A stretch of DNA of 5,870 bases from the NCBI GenBank assembly GCA_018698735.1, contig JABIPD010000071.1, positions 1 to 5,870 of the forward strand, written 5' to 3'. A program made the position numbers and the translations under genes. The notes under the pieces are model-generated. The model did no database searches. It was not told the origin of the DNA and saw only the letters and a program-made list of their open reading frames with translations. Numbering within the stretch: the stretch's first letter is position 1; each line of letters starts with the position of its first letter. Source of the stretch: Candidatus Jacksonbacteria bacterium (GTDB lineage: Bacteria; Patescibacteriota; Patescibacteriia; UBA9629; GWA2-43-13). Positions 1 through 5,870 of this stretch are shown here, in pieces.

Positions 1-2935
1 AGATGGGCCTGTTCTTATTGTTGCTGGCGCAGGCACAGGTAAAACAACGGTTATTACACGGCGAATTGCGTGGTTATTAGAAGAAAAAAACATTCCAGGT
101 TCCAATATTCTTTCGCTTACCTTTACCGACAAAGCTGCTGGAGAAATGGAAGAGCGTGTAAGTGAACTTATTGGCAGCGGGTATTACGATTTAGAAATTT
201 CGACGTTTCATTCGTTTTGCGAAAAAATTGTTAGCAGGTTTGGGCTTGAAATTGGAGTCCCAACCGATGCCTTAATCTTAGACGATACAGCTCAATGGTT
301 GCTGCTGCGAGAACATTTAGACGAATTGCCATTATTGTATTACAAACCAAAGGGGAACCAAACAAAATTTTTACGAGATATTTTGTCTCATATTAGCCGT
401 GCGAAAGATGAGGCTGTTTCGCCTGAAGAATATATAGAATACGCAGAGAAACTTCGGTTGCAAAAAGATAAAGCAGAAGCAGGTGACAGCGATGAATACG
501 ATCGTATTTCAGAAATTGCAAATGTGTATCATGTGTATCAACAGCTGTTGTTAGATAAAGGAGCCTTGGATTTTGGAGATCTTATTTTATATGCTCTTCA
601 AATATTACAAACAAGAAAGCGAGTACGAGAATTGTATCAAAAAACCTTTGATTATATTTTGGTAGACGAGTTTCAAGACACCAACTGGGCGCAATACGAA
701 TTAGTAAAGCTGTTGGCCGGAGAAAAAAAGAATATTATGGTTGTGGGCGACGACGATCAAGCGATTTACAAATTTAGAGGTGCATCGGTAAGCAATATAA
801 AAGATTTTAAAAAAGATTTCCCAGAAAGTACTGATATTGTTATTACTCAAAATTATCGTTCGTCTCAAAATATTCTCGATGTTTCGTATACCTTAATACA
901 AGAAAACAATCCCGACAGGCTTGAAGTTGAATTAACCAACGATGACGGTTCGGCTATCTCAAAAAAATTGATAGCTCATTCAACCGAACCTGGTGTAAAA
1001 GAGCATTTTCATGGAAAAACAATCCACGATGAAGTCAATTTTGTGTGCGAGACTCTGTTAAAGAGAAAAGAGCTAGGTGTTGAATGGAAAGACATGGCAA
1101 TTCTAGTTCGTGCGAACGATTCTGCCGAGCCATTTTTGCTTGGATTATCCCGACTGAACATTCCGTACCAATATTGGGCAACAAAAGGGTTGTATAAAAA
1201 GCCAGTTGTTTTAGATATTCTCGCCTACGTTCGATTACTGGGGAATTATCATGAATCTCAGGGGCTTTATAGATTGCTTACTACGCCTATGTTTGGGTTG
1301 CACTATGAAGATATTTCTAAACTTCAACGCTTTCAAAAACAAAAAGCAAAAACACTGTACGAGGCATTAAAAGAATCTCAAATGATTCAATATCTTTCAG
1401 ACGAAGCCCGCGAGAAAATTCAGAAGCTCATGCATTTAATAGAAAAGCATACATCGCTTACTGCTACTAAAAGCGCTGGCGAGATTATAGATGCATTTAT
1501 GCAAGACAGCGGCTACATGAAGTTATTATCCGATGCTGCACAAGGGCCCGTGTCAGAAGACCAGCAGCGAGCAGTAGATGCATTGTCTTCGGTGAATGCG
1601 TTTTATCAAAGAATAGAAACGTTCGAGAAAGCGCACGACGATAGGCATATTAAACATTTTATCGACGAAATAACCTTGGAGCAGGAGTCTGGCAACAGCG
1701 GTAAAATTGAATCGGCAACCGAGGTAGAAGACGATGCTGTAAATATAATGACTATCCATGGCTCCAAAGGTTTGGAGTTTGATACGGTGTTTGTGGTAAG
1801 TATGGTAGAGCAGAGGTTTCCAACAGCAAACAGAGGCGAGCGTATTCCTCTTCCAGACGAACTTATTCACGAAACACTCCCAACAGGCGACGAACATATT
1901 CAAGAAGAGCGCCGGTTGTGTTATGTGGCATTTACGCGTGCAAAAAAAGCGTTGTATGTAACTAGCGCAGAAGATTACGGTGGCGTTCGCAAAAAAAAGC
2001 CTTCGCGATTTTTAGAAGAATCCACCATCGCTCAACCTCAGTCATTTGAATCTCCTCGTACTGCTGGCGGGGGAGCGGTTGCGTTAAATAAAATAAACCC
2101 ACGTATTCCTGAAGTAAATTTTGTGCCATCTTTTTTAAGCCATTCACGGTTACAGCAATTTTCAACATGTCCATTACAATATAAGTACAAATATATATTA
2201 AACGTCCCCGATATAGAGGGGAGTCCGCATTTCTCATTCGGAAACACCATGCATGCTGTTTTGCAGAAAGCCTTTGGGGTGGTAAAAGATAGGGTCTCTC
2301 AGGTCGCTCAAACAGATTTATTTGGCAACACTATAGAGGCAGCATCTGGGCCAATCGTGTTAACCGAAAAAGAATTGCTTGAAATGTATAAAAACGCCTG
2401 GCAAGACGATTGGTATGATTCAAAGTCGCAGAAGGACGAATACTATAAAAAGGGAAGAGAAATAATAAAAAATATCGCAGATAAATATAAAGACGGTTGG
2501 CCGGTGCCTTATTCTTTAGAGCAGTCATTTAAGCTTCCGTTTCAGGCAGGGTCACGAAAGGTGTATACCTTGTGTGGGCGTATCGATAGAATCGACCCTA
2601 TTACTATAGAAGGTGAAGAAGGCGTAGAGGTTATAGACTATAAAACTGGTACCCCGAAAGACGATAAAATTACGAAAGAAAATAAGCAGCAGTTATTGTT
2701 GTATCAAATGGCCGTGCAAGATGTTTTGGGTTTAAAGCCATTAAAACTTACATATTATTACCTGGAAAATGATTCTACCGTAGAGTTTTTAGGAAACAAC
2801 GAAGAGATAGAAGAATTAAAAGCAGAGATATTTAAACAAATAGAAGAAATGGAAAAAAGTAATTTTTTGCCAACTCCAGGGTTTCAGTGCAGGTGGTGTC
2901 CGTTTAAAGACATTTGTGATTTTAGCCAGGCCTAG
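1..2935 (+). CDS. UvrD/PcrA-type DNA helicase fused to a RecB/AddB-like Fe-S nuclease (5' end cut by window)
   Basis: The frame is open from base 2, giving 977 visible residues. Family comparison suggests only about 20-30 N-terminal residues (Q-motif region) are missing. The ATG at 146 is internal, because Walker A lies upstream of it. Counting from base 2, I see Walker A GAGTGKT (9-15), motif II VDEFQDT (221-227), motif III VVGDDDQAIYKFRG (247-260), motif IV QNYRS (283-287), motif V TIHGSKGLE (584-592) and motif VI YVAFTRAK (641-648). The C-terminal nuclease has H751 (GNTMH), D862 (GRIDRID), D879 and K881 (VIDYKTG) and the QLLLY motif near 897-901, so the PD-(D/E)XK site looks intact. C723 plus C963, C966 and C972 (C-x2-C-x5-C) match the 4Fe-4S staple of AddB and Cas4 nucleases. 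By family, it translocates on single-stranded DNA and degrades or processes DNA ends, in the style of AddAB or AdnAB. Whether it needs a partner subunit is unknown. No terminator is evident directly after the TAG stop. Confidence 0.93.
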   Translation, partial: DGPVLIVAGAGTGKTTVITRRIAWLLEEKNIPGSNILSLTFTDKAAGEMEERVSELIGSGYYDLEISTFHSFCEKIVSRFGLEIGVPTDALILDDTAQWLLLREHLDELPLLYYKPKGNQTKFLRDILSHISRAKDEAVSPEEYIEYAEKLRLQKDKAEAGDSDEYDRISEIANVYHVYQQLLLDKGALDFGDLILYALQILQTRKRVRELYQKTFDYILVDEFQDTNWAQYELVKLLAGEKKNIMVVGDDDQAIYKFRGASVSNIKDFKKDFPESTDIVITQNYRSSQNILDVSYTLIQENNPDRLEVELTNDDGSAISKKLIAHSTEPGVKEHFHGKTIHDEVNFVCETLLKRKELGVEWKDMAILVRANDSAEPFLLGLSRLNIPYQYWATKGLYKKPVVLDILAYVRLLGNYHESQGLYRLLTTPMFGLHYEDISKLQRFQKQKAKTLYEALKESQMIQYLSDEAREKIQKLMHLIEKHTSLTATKSAGEIIDAFMQDSGYMKLLSDAAQGPVSEDQQRAVDALSSVNAFYQRIETFEKAHDDRHIKHFIDEITLEQESGNSGKIESATEVEDDAVNIMTIHGSKGLEFDTVFVVSMVEQRFPTANRGERIPLPDELIHETLPTGDEHIQEERRLCYVAFTRAKKALYVTSAEDYGGVRKKKPSRFLEESTIAQPQSFESPRTAGGGAVALNKINPRIPEVNFVPSFLSHSRLQQFSTCPLQYKYKYILNVPDIEGSPHFSFGNTMHAVLQKAFGVVKDRVSQVAQTDLFGNTIEAASGPIVLTEKELLEMYKNAWQDDWYDSKSQKDEYYKKGREIIKNIADKYKDGWPVPYSLEQSFKLPFQAGSRKVYTLCGRIDRIDPITIEGEEGVEVIDYKTGTPKDDKITKENKQQLLLYQMAVQDVLGLKPLKLTYYYLENDSTVEFLGNNEEIEELKAEIFKQIEEMEKSNFLPTPGFQCRWCPFKDICDFSQA

Positions 2936-3003
2936 TTATTCCTGTTTTCTGCTATGCCTAGTCCTAATAGGGAATAAAGTAGGCAAAAAACACTAAGGCA
3001 TGG

Positions 3004-3024
3004 ATCCCCAGTCAAGCTGAGGAT
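3004..3024. repeat. Imperfect GC-rich hairpin, 8-bp stem
   Basis: ATCCCCAG (3004-3011) can pair with CTGAGGAT (3017-3024) across a 5-base loop, with one C-A mismatch. It is the palindromic core of the first composite repeat unit. No T-run follows directly, so it is unlikely to be a strong intrinsic terminator. Confidence 0.6.
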
Positions 3025-3060
3025 GACGGGCAGGAGACATGATGACACTTTTTTGCAGTC

Positions 3061-3081
3061 ATTCCCGGCTTGATCGGGAAT
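3061..3081. repeat. Perfect hairpin, 7-bp stem
   Basis: ATTCCCG (3061-3067) pairs perfectly with CGGGAAT (3075-3081) around a 7-base loop. The right arm merges into the second copy of the 15-mer direct repeat. In the first copy, the matching place has AGGGAAT (2969-2975) facing ATTCCT at 2938-2943 just after the helicase stop. This suggests an eroded version of the same hairpin there. Confidence 0.65.
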
Positions 3082-3125
3082 AAAGTAGGCTGAAGAACAC
3101 ACAAAGGCATGTTCCTCTCTGAGCG

Positions 3126-3162
3126 ATCCTCAGGCGTAAAGCATGCCTACGGGTCTGAGGAT
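3126..3162. repeat. Perfect hairpin, 8-bp stem with inner pairing
   Basis: ATCCTCAG (3126-3133) pairs perfectly with CTGAGGAT (3155-3162). The 21-base loop has a second, 4-bp stem, CGTA (3135-3138) with TACG (3148-3151). CATGCCT (3142-3148) is also complementary to AGGCATG upstream (3105-3111), so alternative folds exist. It is the palindrome of the second composite repeat unit. Confidence 0.65.
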
Positions 3163-3241
3163 GACAGGCAATGCGGACACCATCACGGCTCTACAGCCAG
3201 AGAGATGAGAAGTGGATTAGTCGAAAGAGTAATTTTTTTGG

Positions 3242-3254
3242 TATACTGTATATA
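3242..3254 (+). promoter_or_regulatory. Probable -10 box of a leaderless promoter
   Basis: TATACT at 3242-3247 is one base from the TATAAT consensus. The ATG of the membrane protein gene begins at 3254, seven bases after the box, which is where transcription would be expected to start. No Shine-Dalgarno sequence precedes the ATG, as expected of a leaderless message. No good -35 box is visible: the sequence 17-19 bp upstream is TTAGTCGA (3217-3224). This promoter would drive the membrane protein gene, pheS and perhaps pheT. Confidence 0.5.
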
Positions 3255-3646
3255 TGTCACTCAAACAGTACATAGGGGTCATTTTTATTGGAACACTTAT
3301 CATGTGGGGTGGTTGGTTTGTAGTTGTCACCCAAATAGACCCGATTGTAGCGGGAATGATAGGTATGATGTTGTTTTATAGCACGTTTTTTCTTGCTCTC
3401 CTTGGAACATTTGCACTTATTGGTGCTTTCTATCATTTGGTGAGGCAACGAGGGAATATGGATGAAAGACATATTATTCTTTCATTTAGGCATGCTATTT
3501 GGTATTCATTGGTGGTGAATTTTACATTATATCTTCAAGCCAAAAGGTTGTTAAGCTGGACGAATCTCTTGATTTTGGTGTTATTGTTGGCTATTATTGA
3601 ATTTCTTTTATTATCACGACATCGTCATACTCAATCTCGTATATGA
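3254..3646 (+). CDS. Small four-helix membrane protein of unknown function, upstream of and overlapping pheS
   Basis: The 130-residue protein has four likely membrane segments, at about residues 6-26, 34-62, 80-96 and 102-121. There is no cleavable signal peptide and no catalytic motif. The basic 64-RQRGNMDER-72 loop and the basic tail (R122, H123, R124, R129) suggest that both ends and the central loop face the cytoplasm. The third and fourth helices carry a recognisable pattern: S-F-R-x-A around 77-81, L-x-L-Q around 92-95, then L-L-S-W-x-N around 99-104 and an E in the last helix (116). I recall proteins of this pattern directly upstream of pheS in CPR genomes; that is memory, not a search. 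The ATG at 3254 is the first possible start after the -10 box. The stop TGA lies inside ATGA, shared with the pheS start, which implies translational coupling. The link to phenylalanyl-tRNA synthesis is positional only. Confidence 0.8.
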   Translation: MSLKQYIGVIFIGTLIMWGGWFVVVTQIDPIVAGMIGMMLFYSTFFLALLGTFALIGAFYHLVRQRGNMDERHIILSFRHAIWYSLVVNFTLYLQAKRLLSWTNLLILVLLLAIIEFLLLSRHRHTQSRI

Positions 3647-4644
3647 AAAAAGAGCTTTTACAGCTATTCGAACAAGCTCGAGAAGAGTTTAAAAATACTG
3701 CGTCCTCAGATACCAAAGCCCAAGAGCAGTGGCGTTCTTTGTATTTAGGAAGAAAAGGGAAAATTTCGGAAATGGCAAAACACATGAAAGATTTAAGCTC
3801 TGCTGAAAAAAAGGAAATCGGTAAAATTTTTAATGAGGGAAAAAAAGAACTCGAGCAATTGCTTGGCGGGGAAGTAGGTGCGCAGAAAGAGGTAGCAATC
3901 GACATGACTATTCCAGGGGTAGCACCAGCTATTGGGCATGTCCACCCTATAACCCAGGTTATGGATACGGTTGTAGAATTATTTGTTGGAATGGGCTTCG
4001 ATGTCGCAGAAGGCCCGGAGGTTGAATTGTCTAAATATAATTTCGATTTACTTAATATACCAAAAGACCATCCTTCCAGAGATATGTGGGATACGTTTTA
4101 TGTAAACCACGGATCAAGTTCGGAAGATGTTGTTATGAGAACGCATACCTCACCGGTTCAGCTTCGGGCAATGGAAGACAAAGAACCTCCGGTTAGGTTA
4201 ATCGTTCCTGGAAGAGTTTTTAGAAACGAAGCAACAGATGCCAGCCACGAGACAAATTTTTATCAAATAGAGGGCTTAGTAATAGACAAAGGTATTGGAG
4301 TCCCCGATTTAGTGGGCGTGCTACAAGCTGCGATGAAAGGGTTGTATGGAGACGATACTGAAATTCGATTACGTCCTAGCTTTTTTCCGTTTGTAGAACC
4401 TGGTTTCGAAATAGATGTAAGCTGTAAGTTATGGGAAGCAAAGACAAACGGCAAAAAATGGCTCGAAATTTTGGGAGCAGGAATGGTTCATCCGACAGTT
4501 TTAAAAAATATGGGAGTCGACCCCAATGAATATACCGGCTTTGCTTTTGGAATGGGGCTCGATCGTTTAATGATGCTGAACCATGGAGTAGATGATATTC
4601 GACTCAGTTATACTGGTGGGCTTCCTTTTGTAAGACAATTTTAA
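3643..4644 (+). CDS. pheS: Phenylalanine--tRNA ligase alpha subunit
   Basis: This class II synthetase subunit activates phenylalanine with ATP and charges tRNA-Phe in the cytoplasm, as part of an (alpha-beta)2 enzyme with PheT. At 333 residues it has the usual bacterial length. The N-terminal part (about 1-85) is charged and probably forms the tRNA-binding coiled coil, and it includes LGRKGK (35-40). The catalytic domain follows, with GHVHP (98-102), GPEVE (124-128), DHPSRD (142-147) and RTHTSPVQ (166-173). Motif 2 is GRVFRNE (190-196), continuing through SHETNFYQIEG (201-211). Motif 3 is FGMGLDRL (302-309). Ala301 in GFAFG sits at the position of E. coli Ala294, which sets the size of the amino acid pocket, so normal phenylalanine specificity is expected. 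The start overlaps the preceding stop by 4 bp and has no Shine-Dalgarno sequence, so it probably relies on coupling. No T-box leader is seen upstream. Confidence 0.97.
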   Translation: MKKELLQLFEQAREEFKNTASSDTKAQEQWRSLYLGRKGKISEMAKHMKDLSSAEKKEIGKIFNEGKKELEQLLGGEVGAQKEVAIDMTIPGVAPAIGHVHPITQVMDTVVELFVGMGFDVAEGPEVELSKYNFDLLNIPKDHPSRDMWDTFYVNHGSSSEDVVMRTHTSPVQLRAMEDKEPPVRLIVPGRVFRNEATDASHETNFYQIEGLVIDKGIGVPDLVGVLQAAMKGLYGDDTEIRLRPSFFPFVEPGFEIDVSCKLWEAKTNGKKWLEILGAGMVHPTVLKNMGVDPNEYTGFAFGMGLDRLMMLNHGVDDIRLSYTGGLPFVRQF

Positions 4645-4651
4645 AGAGTAA

Positions 4652-4762
4652 TCGCGAATATACAAATGTATTTCTAATATACGAATCGACTACAAATATA
4701 CAGATCTAAAAGTGTTTTACAAGGTTCTATTTGTATGTTTGACCCCATTTGTATATTCGTGA
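4652..4762. repeat. AT-rich inverted-repeat element between pheS and pheT
   Basis: CGAATATACAAATG (4655-4668) is the exact reverse complement of 4746-4759. Adding a G-T pair and two more pairs outward gives 17 paired positions (4652-4668 with 4746-4762). Inside it, TACAAATA (4691-4698) pairs with TATTTGTA (4728-4735), and at the apex TAAAA (4707-4711) pairs with TTTTA (4715-4719) around a 3-base loop. Three nested stems thus span the gap. GC is 34/120 over 4651-4770. The hexamer AGTAAT lies on both sides (4647-4652 and 4765-4770), which could be a target-site duplication or chance. The element starts 7 bases after the pheS stop and ends 11 bases before the pheT ATG. It may be a small non-autonomous mobile or interspersed repeat, or an RNA hairpin acting on pheT expression. 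There is no T-run after the stem, so it does not look like a terminator. Confidence 0.7.
4655..4711. repeat. Three 19-bp phased units with AATATAC core
   Basis: The heptamer AATATAC occurs at 4657-4663, 4676-4682 and 4695-4701, exactly 19 bp apart. Aligning the three 19-mers (4655, 4674 and 4693 onward) gives the consensus C-N-AATATAC-R-R-AT over the first 13 positions, with the last six variable. Two related units in opposite orientation follow: a diverged one (AACATAC on the complement, 4733-4739) and an exact one (complement of 4751-4757), 18 bp apart. The spacing is close to two helical turns, as in arrays of protein binding sites, but repeat growth inside an interspersed element would look the same. 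Confidence 0.65.
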
Positions 4763-4773
4763 ATAGTAATGAT

Positions 4774-5870
4774 ATGAGACTTTCACTCGATTGGTTAAAA
4801 GAATATATTCCAACAAAGAAATCTGCAGAAGAAATTGCAGATGTATTAACATTTACCGGTACAGAGGTAGATTCAATAGAGGAATTAGGCAAAGGGTTTG
4901 GCGATATTCTTGTAGGAGAGATAACAAAACTTGACCCTCACCCAAATGCAGATCGGCTTCAGCTTGCAACCGTATCTCTTGGCCGGAAAAAAGTTTCGTT
5001 GGTATGTGGTGCAACTAATATTGCTGTCGGGCAAAAAGTTCCGGTAGTGCTTGCGGGCGTAACGCTTCCAGATGGCACTAAGATAGAAAAAACAAAAATT
5101 CGAGGCGTAGAATCTTTTGGAATGTTATGTTCACCTCAAGAATTAGGAATAGGCGAGGACCATTCTGGTATTCTTGTTTTGTCCGAAGGTGCTCGAACGG
5201 GAGCTTCTCTTAAGGAGGTGTTTTCTTTAAATGATACCGTTTTAGATTGCGATATAACGCCGAATAGATCCGATTGTTTTAGTATTGTTGGGTTAGCCAG
5301 AGAAGTTGCTGCAGCAGATCACGATGCAAAGCGAGTGGCTCATATCGATCATCAGATTCATTCAGAATCAAAGGTAACAACAGTATCAAAAGACAGAGCC
5401 CAAGAAATTGTTGCTATAGATGTAAAAGCACCAGCGCTCTGTCCGAATTATAGAGCTCGTGTTTTAAGGGGGGTACAAATAAAAGAATCACCAGATTGGT
5501 TAAAGGCTCGATTACTTGCTGTTGGTGTGAGGCCAATTAATTCTATTGTAGATAGCACCAATTATGTCATGATGGCATATGGCCAGCCCCTTCATGCATT
5601 CGATCTGTCCAAAATAAAAAAAGTAGCTGGCAAGCATACTCTTATTGTGAGAAAAGCAAAAAATAAAGAAAAGCTCGCACTGCTTGATGGCAGCACAAAA
5701 GAGCTTTCTGCTGATATGTTGGTAATAGCAGATGTAGAAGGCCCCATAGCACTTGCTGGTGTAATGGGTGGGGAAGAATCTGCTGTATCGGAAACCACGG
5801 CAAATATTGTTATAGAAAGCGCTCAATTTAATGGAACCACTGTTCGGAAGGCTGGCCAAAAATTAGGGAT
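4774..5870 (+). CDS. pheT: Phenylalanine--tRNA ligase beta subunit, N-terminal 365 residues (3' end cut by window)
   Basis: PheT is the partner of PheS; it binds tRNA-Phe and hydrolyses mischarged Tyr-tRNA-Phe. The frame is open from the ATG at 4774 to the window end, giving 365 full codons of a protein usually near 650-800 residues. It opens with the typical MRLSLDWLKEYIP. Residues about 40-150 form the EMAP/OB-fold tRNA-binding domain (VGEI at 47-50, DPHPNADRL, KIRGVESFGMLCS). The B1 segment follows (DCDITPNRSDCFSIVGLAREVAA), then the B3/B4 editing domain. That domain contains the conserved stretch RPINSIVDSTNYVM, GQPLHAFD (270-277) and GVMGGEES (329-336). His274 and the Glu334/335 region correspond to known editing-pocket positions in other PheT proteins, as far as I can align them by eye. 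The B5, catalytic-like and anticodon-binding domains lie beyond the window. No Shine-Dalgarno sequence is visible; the upstream bases are AATAGTAATGAT, next to the inverted-repeat element. Confidence 0.95.
   Translation, partial: MRLSLDWLKEYIPTKKSAEEIADVLTFTGTEVDSIEELGKGFGDILVGEITKLDPHPNADRLQLATVSLGRKKVSLVCGATNIAVGQKVPVVLAGVTLPDGTKIEKTKIRGVESFGMLCSPQELGIGEDHSGILVLSEGARTGASLKEVFSLNDTVLDCDITPNRSDCFSIVGLAREVAAADHDAKRVAHIDHQIHSESKVTTVSKDRAQEIVAIDVKAPALCPNYRARVLRGVQIKESPDWLKARLLAVGVRPINSIVDSTNYVMMAYGQPLHAFDLSKIKKVAGKHTLIVRKAKNKEKLALLDGSTKELSADMLVIADVEGPIALAGVMGGEESAVSETTANIVIESAQFNGTTVRKAGQKLG

Larger units (their letters stand above)
2970..3111. repeat. Direct repeat, two copies offset by 106 bp
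   Basis: The 15-mer GGGAATAAAGTAGGC occurs at 2970-2984 and again, identical, at 3076-3090. Each copy is followed within 10-15 bases by AAGGCATG (2995-3002 and 3104-3111), and then by a palindrome whose right arm reads CTGAGGATGAC followed by a GGCA-containing tail (3017-3032 and 3155-3170). The two stretches therefore look like diverged copies of one composite unit with different palindrome loops. This resembles the intergenic palindromic repeats with a GAGGATGAC-type arm that are scattered through many bacterial genomes. The family name is not known to me. Confidence 0.75.
2936..3253. other. Intergenic gap of 318 bp with GC-rich palindromic repeats
   Basis: I see no convincing gene here. 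An open frame from 3109 to 3381 runs through palindromes and then overlaps the membrane protein gene out of frame, so it is not accepted. GC rises to 31/60 in 3001-3060 and 35/60 in 3121-3180, against 26/60 in 3661-3720 and 17/60 in 4021-4080 within pheS. The gap holds a direct repeat and three hairpins, listed separately, and ends in a promoter. None of the hairpins is followed closely by a T-run, so none is a clear rho-independent terminator. The six Ts at 3049-3054 lie about 25 bases beyond the nearest stem. Confidence 0.8.

Noticed and set aside
1553..2528. Several minus-strand open frames of 65-116 codons inside the helicase gene
   Set aside because: They lie antisense to a strongly conserved coding region, resemble no known family and have no start signals. 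They are shadows of the helicase frame.
3004..3054. Rho-independent terminator after the helicase gene
   Set aside because: The hairpin at 3004-3024 is separated from the T-run at 3049-3054 by about 25 bases, and the perfect hairpin at 3061-3081 comes after the T-run. Neither has the required layout.
3109..3381. Open frame of 90 codons on the + strand
   Set aside because: It starts inside the palindromic repeats, has no ribosome binding site or recognisable pattern, and overlaps the better-supported membrane protein gene in another frame.
4655..4759. CRISPR array
   Set aside because: The repeating units are 19 bp with no spacers of constant length, and part of the set is inverted, unlike a CRISPR array.
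4739..4770. Separate promoter for pheT (TTGACC at 4739-4744)
   Set aside because: No convincing -10 box lies 16-18 bp downstream. TATATT at 4752-4757 is too close to pair with it and is part of the inverted repeat.
4645..4773. T-box leader or attenuator before pheT
   Set aside because: No T-box consensus, no leader peptide rich in phenylalanine and no stem followed by a T-run are visible.
5512..5859. Minus-strand open frames of 68 and 115 codons
   Set aside because: They lie antisense to the conserved PheT editing domain, and no protein family is recognisable.

Overview
The window carries four genes, all on the + strand and all read with the standard bacterial code. The layout is a large ATP-dependent helicase-nuclease (cut by the left edge), a repeat-rich gap of about 320 bp, a small four-helix membrane protein, pheS, a 129-bp gap filled by an AT-rich inverted-repeat element, and the first 365 codons of pheT (cut by the right edge).

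The likely source is a Candidate Phyla Radiation (Patescibacteria) genome or a close relative. This rests on three points. One polypeptide joins a UvrD-type motor to an AddB-like iron-sulfur nuclease. A small uncharacterised membrane protein of a type I recall seeing next to pheS in CPR genomes overlaps pheS. The genes have moderate to low GC, with interspersed repeats in the gaps. This is inference from gene content; there is no rRNA or other taxonomic marker. The membrane protein ends in TGA and continuing past it would leave the pheS frame, so I see no sign of the UGA-glycine code used by some CPR lineages.

1-2935: DNA helicase/nuclease with all SF1A motifs from Walker A onward, a complete RecB-family active site and four cluster cysteines. 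It probably acts in processing of DNA ends or recombinational repair.

2936-3253: no gene. The gap holds GC-rich palindromes and a direct repeat with a 106-bp offset. A -10 box lies just before the next start codon, at a spacing that suggests a leaderless mRNA.

3254-5870: probable operon. The membrane protein and pheS overlap by 4 bp (ATGA). pheS and pheT encode the two subunits of the (alpha-beta)2 phenylalanyl-tRNA synthetase. Between them lies a 111-bp AT-rich element with a 17-bp inverted repeat at its ends, three 19-bp-phased units inside its left half, and a possible 6-bp direct repeat outside it. It is either a small inserted element or a regulatory structure that ends just before the pheT start. 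This element is the most unusual thing in the window. No clearly novel defence system or other new multi-gene system is visible.
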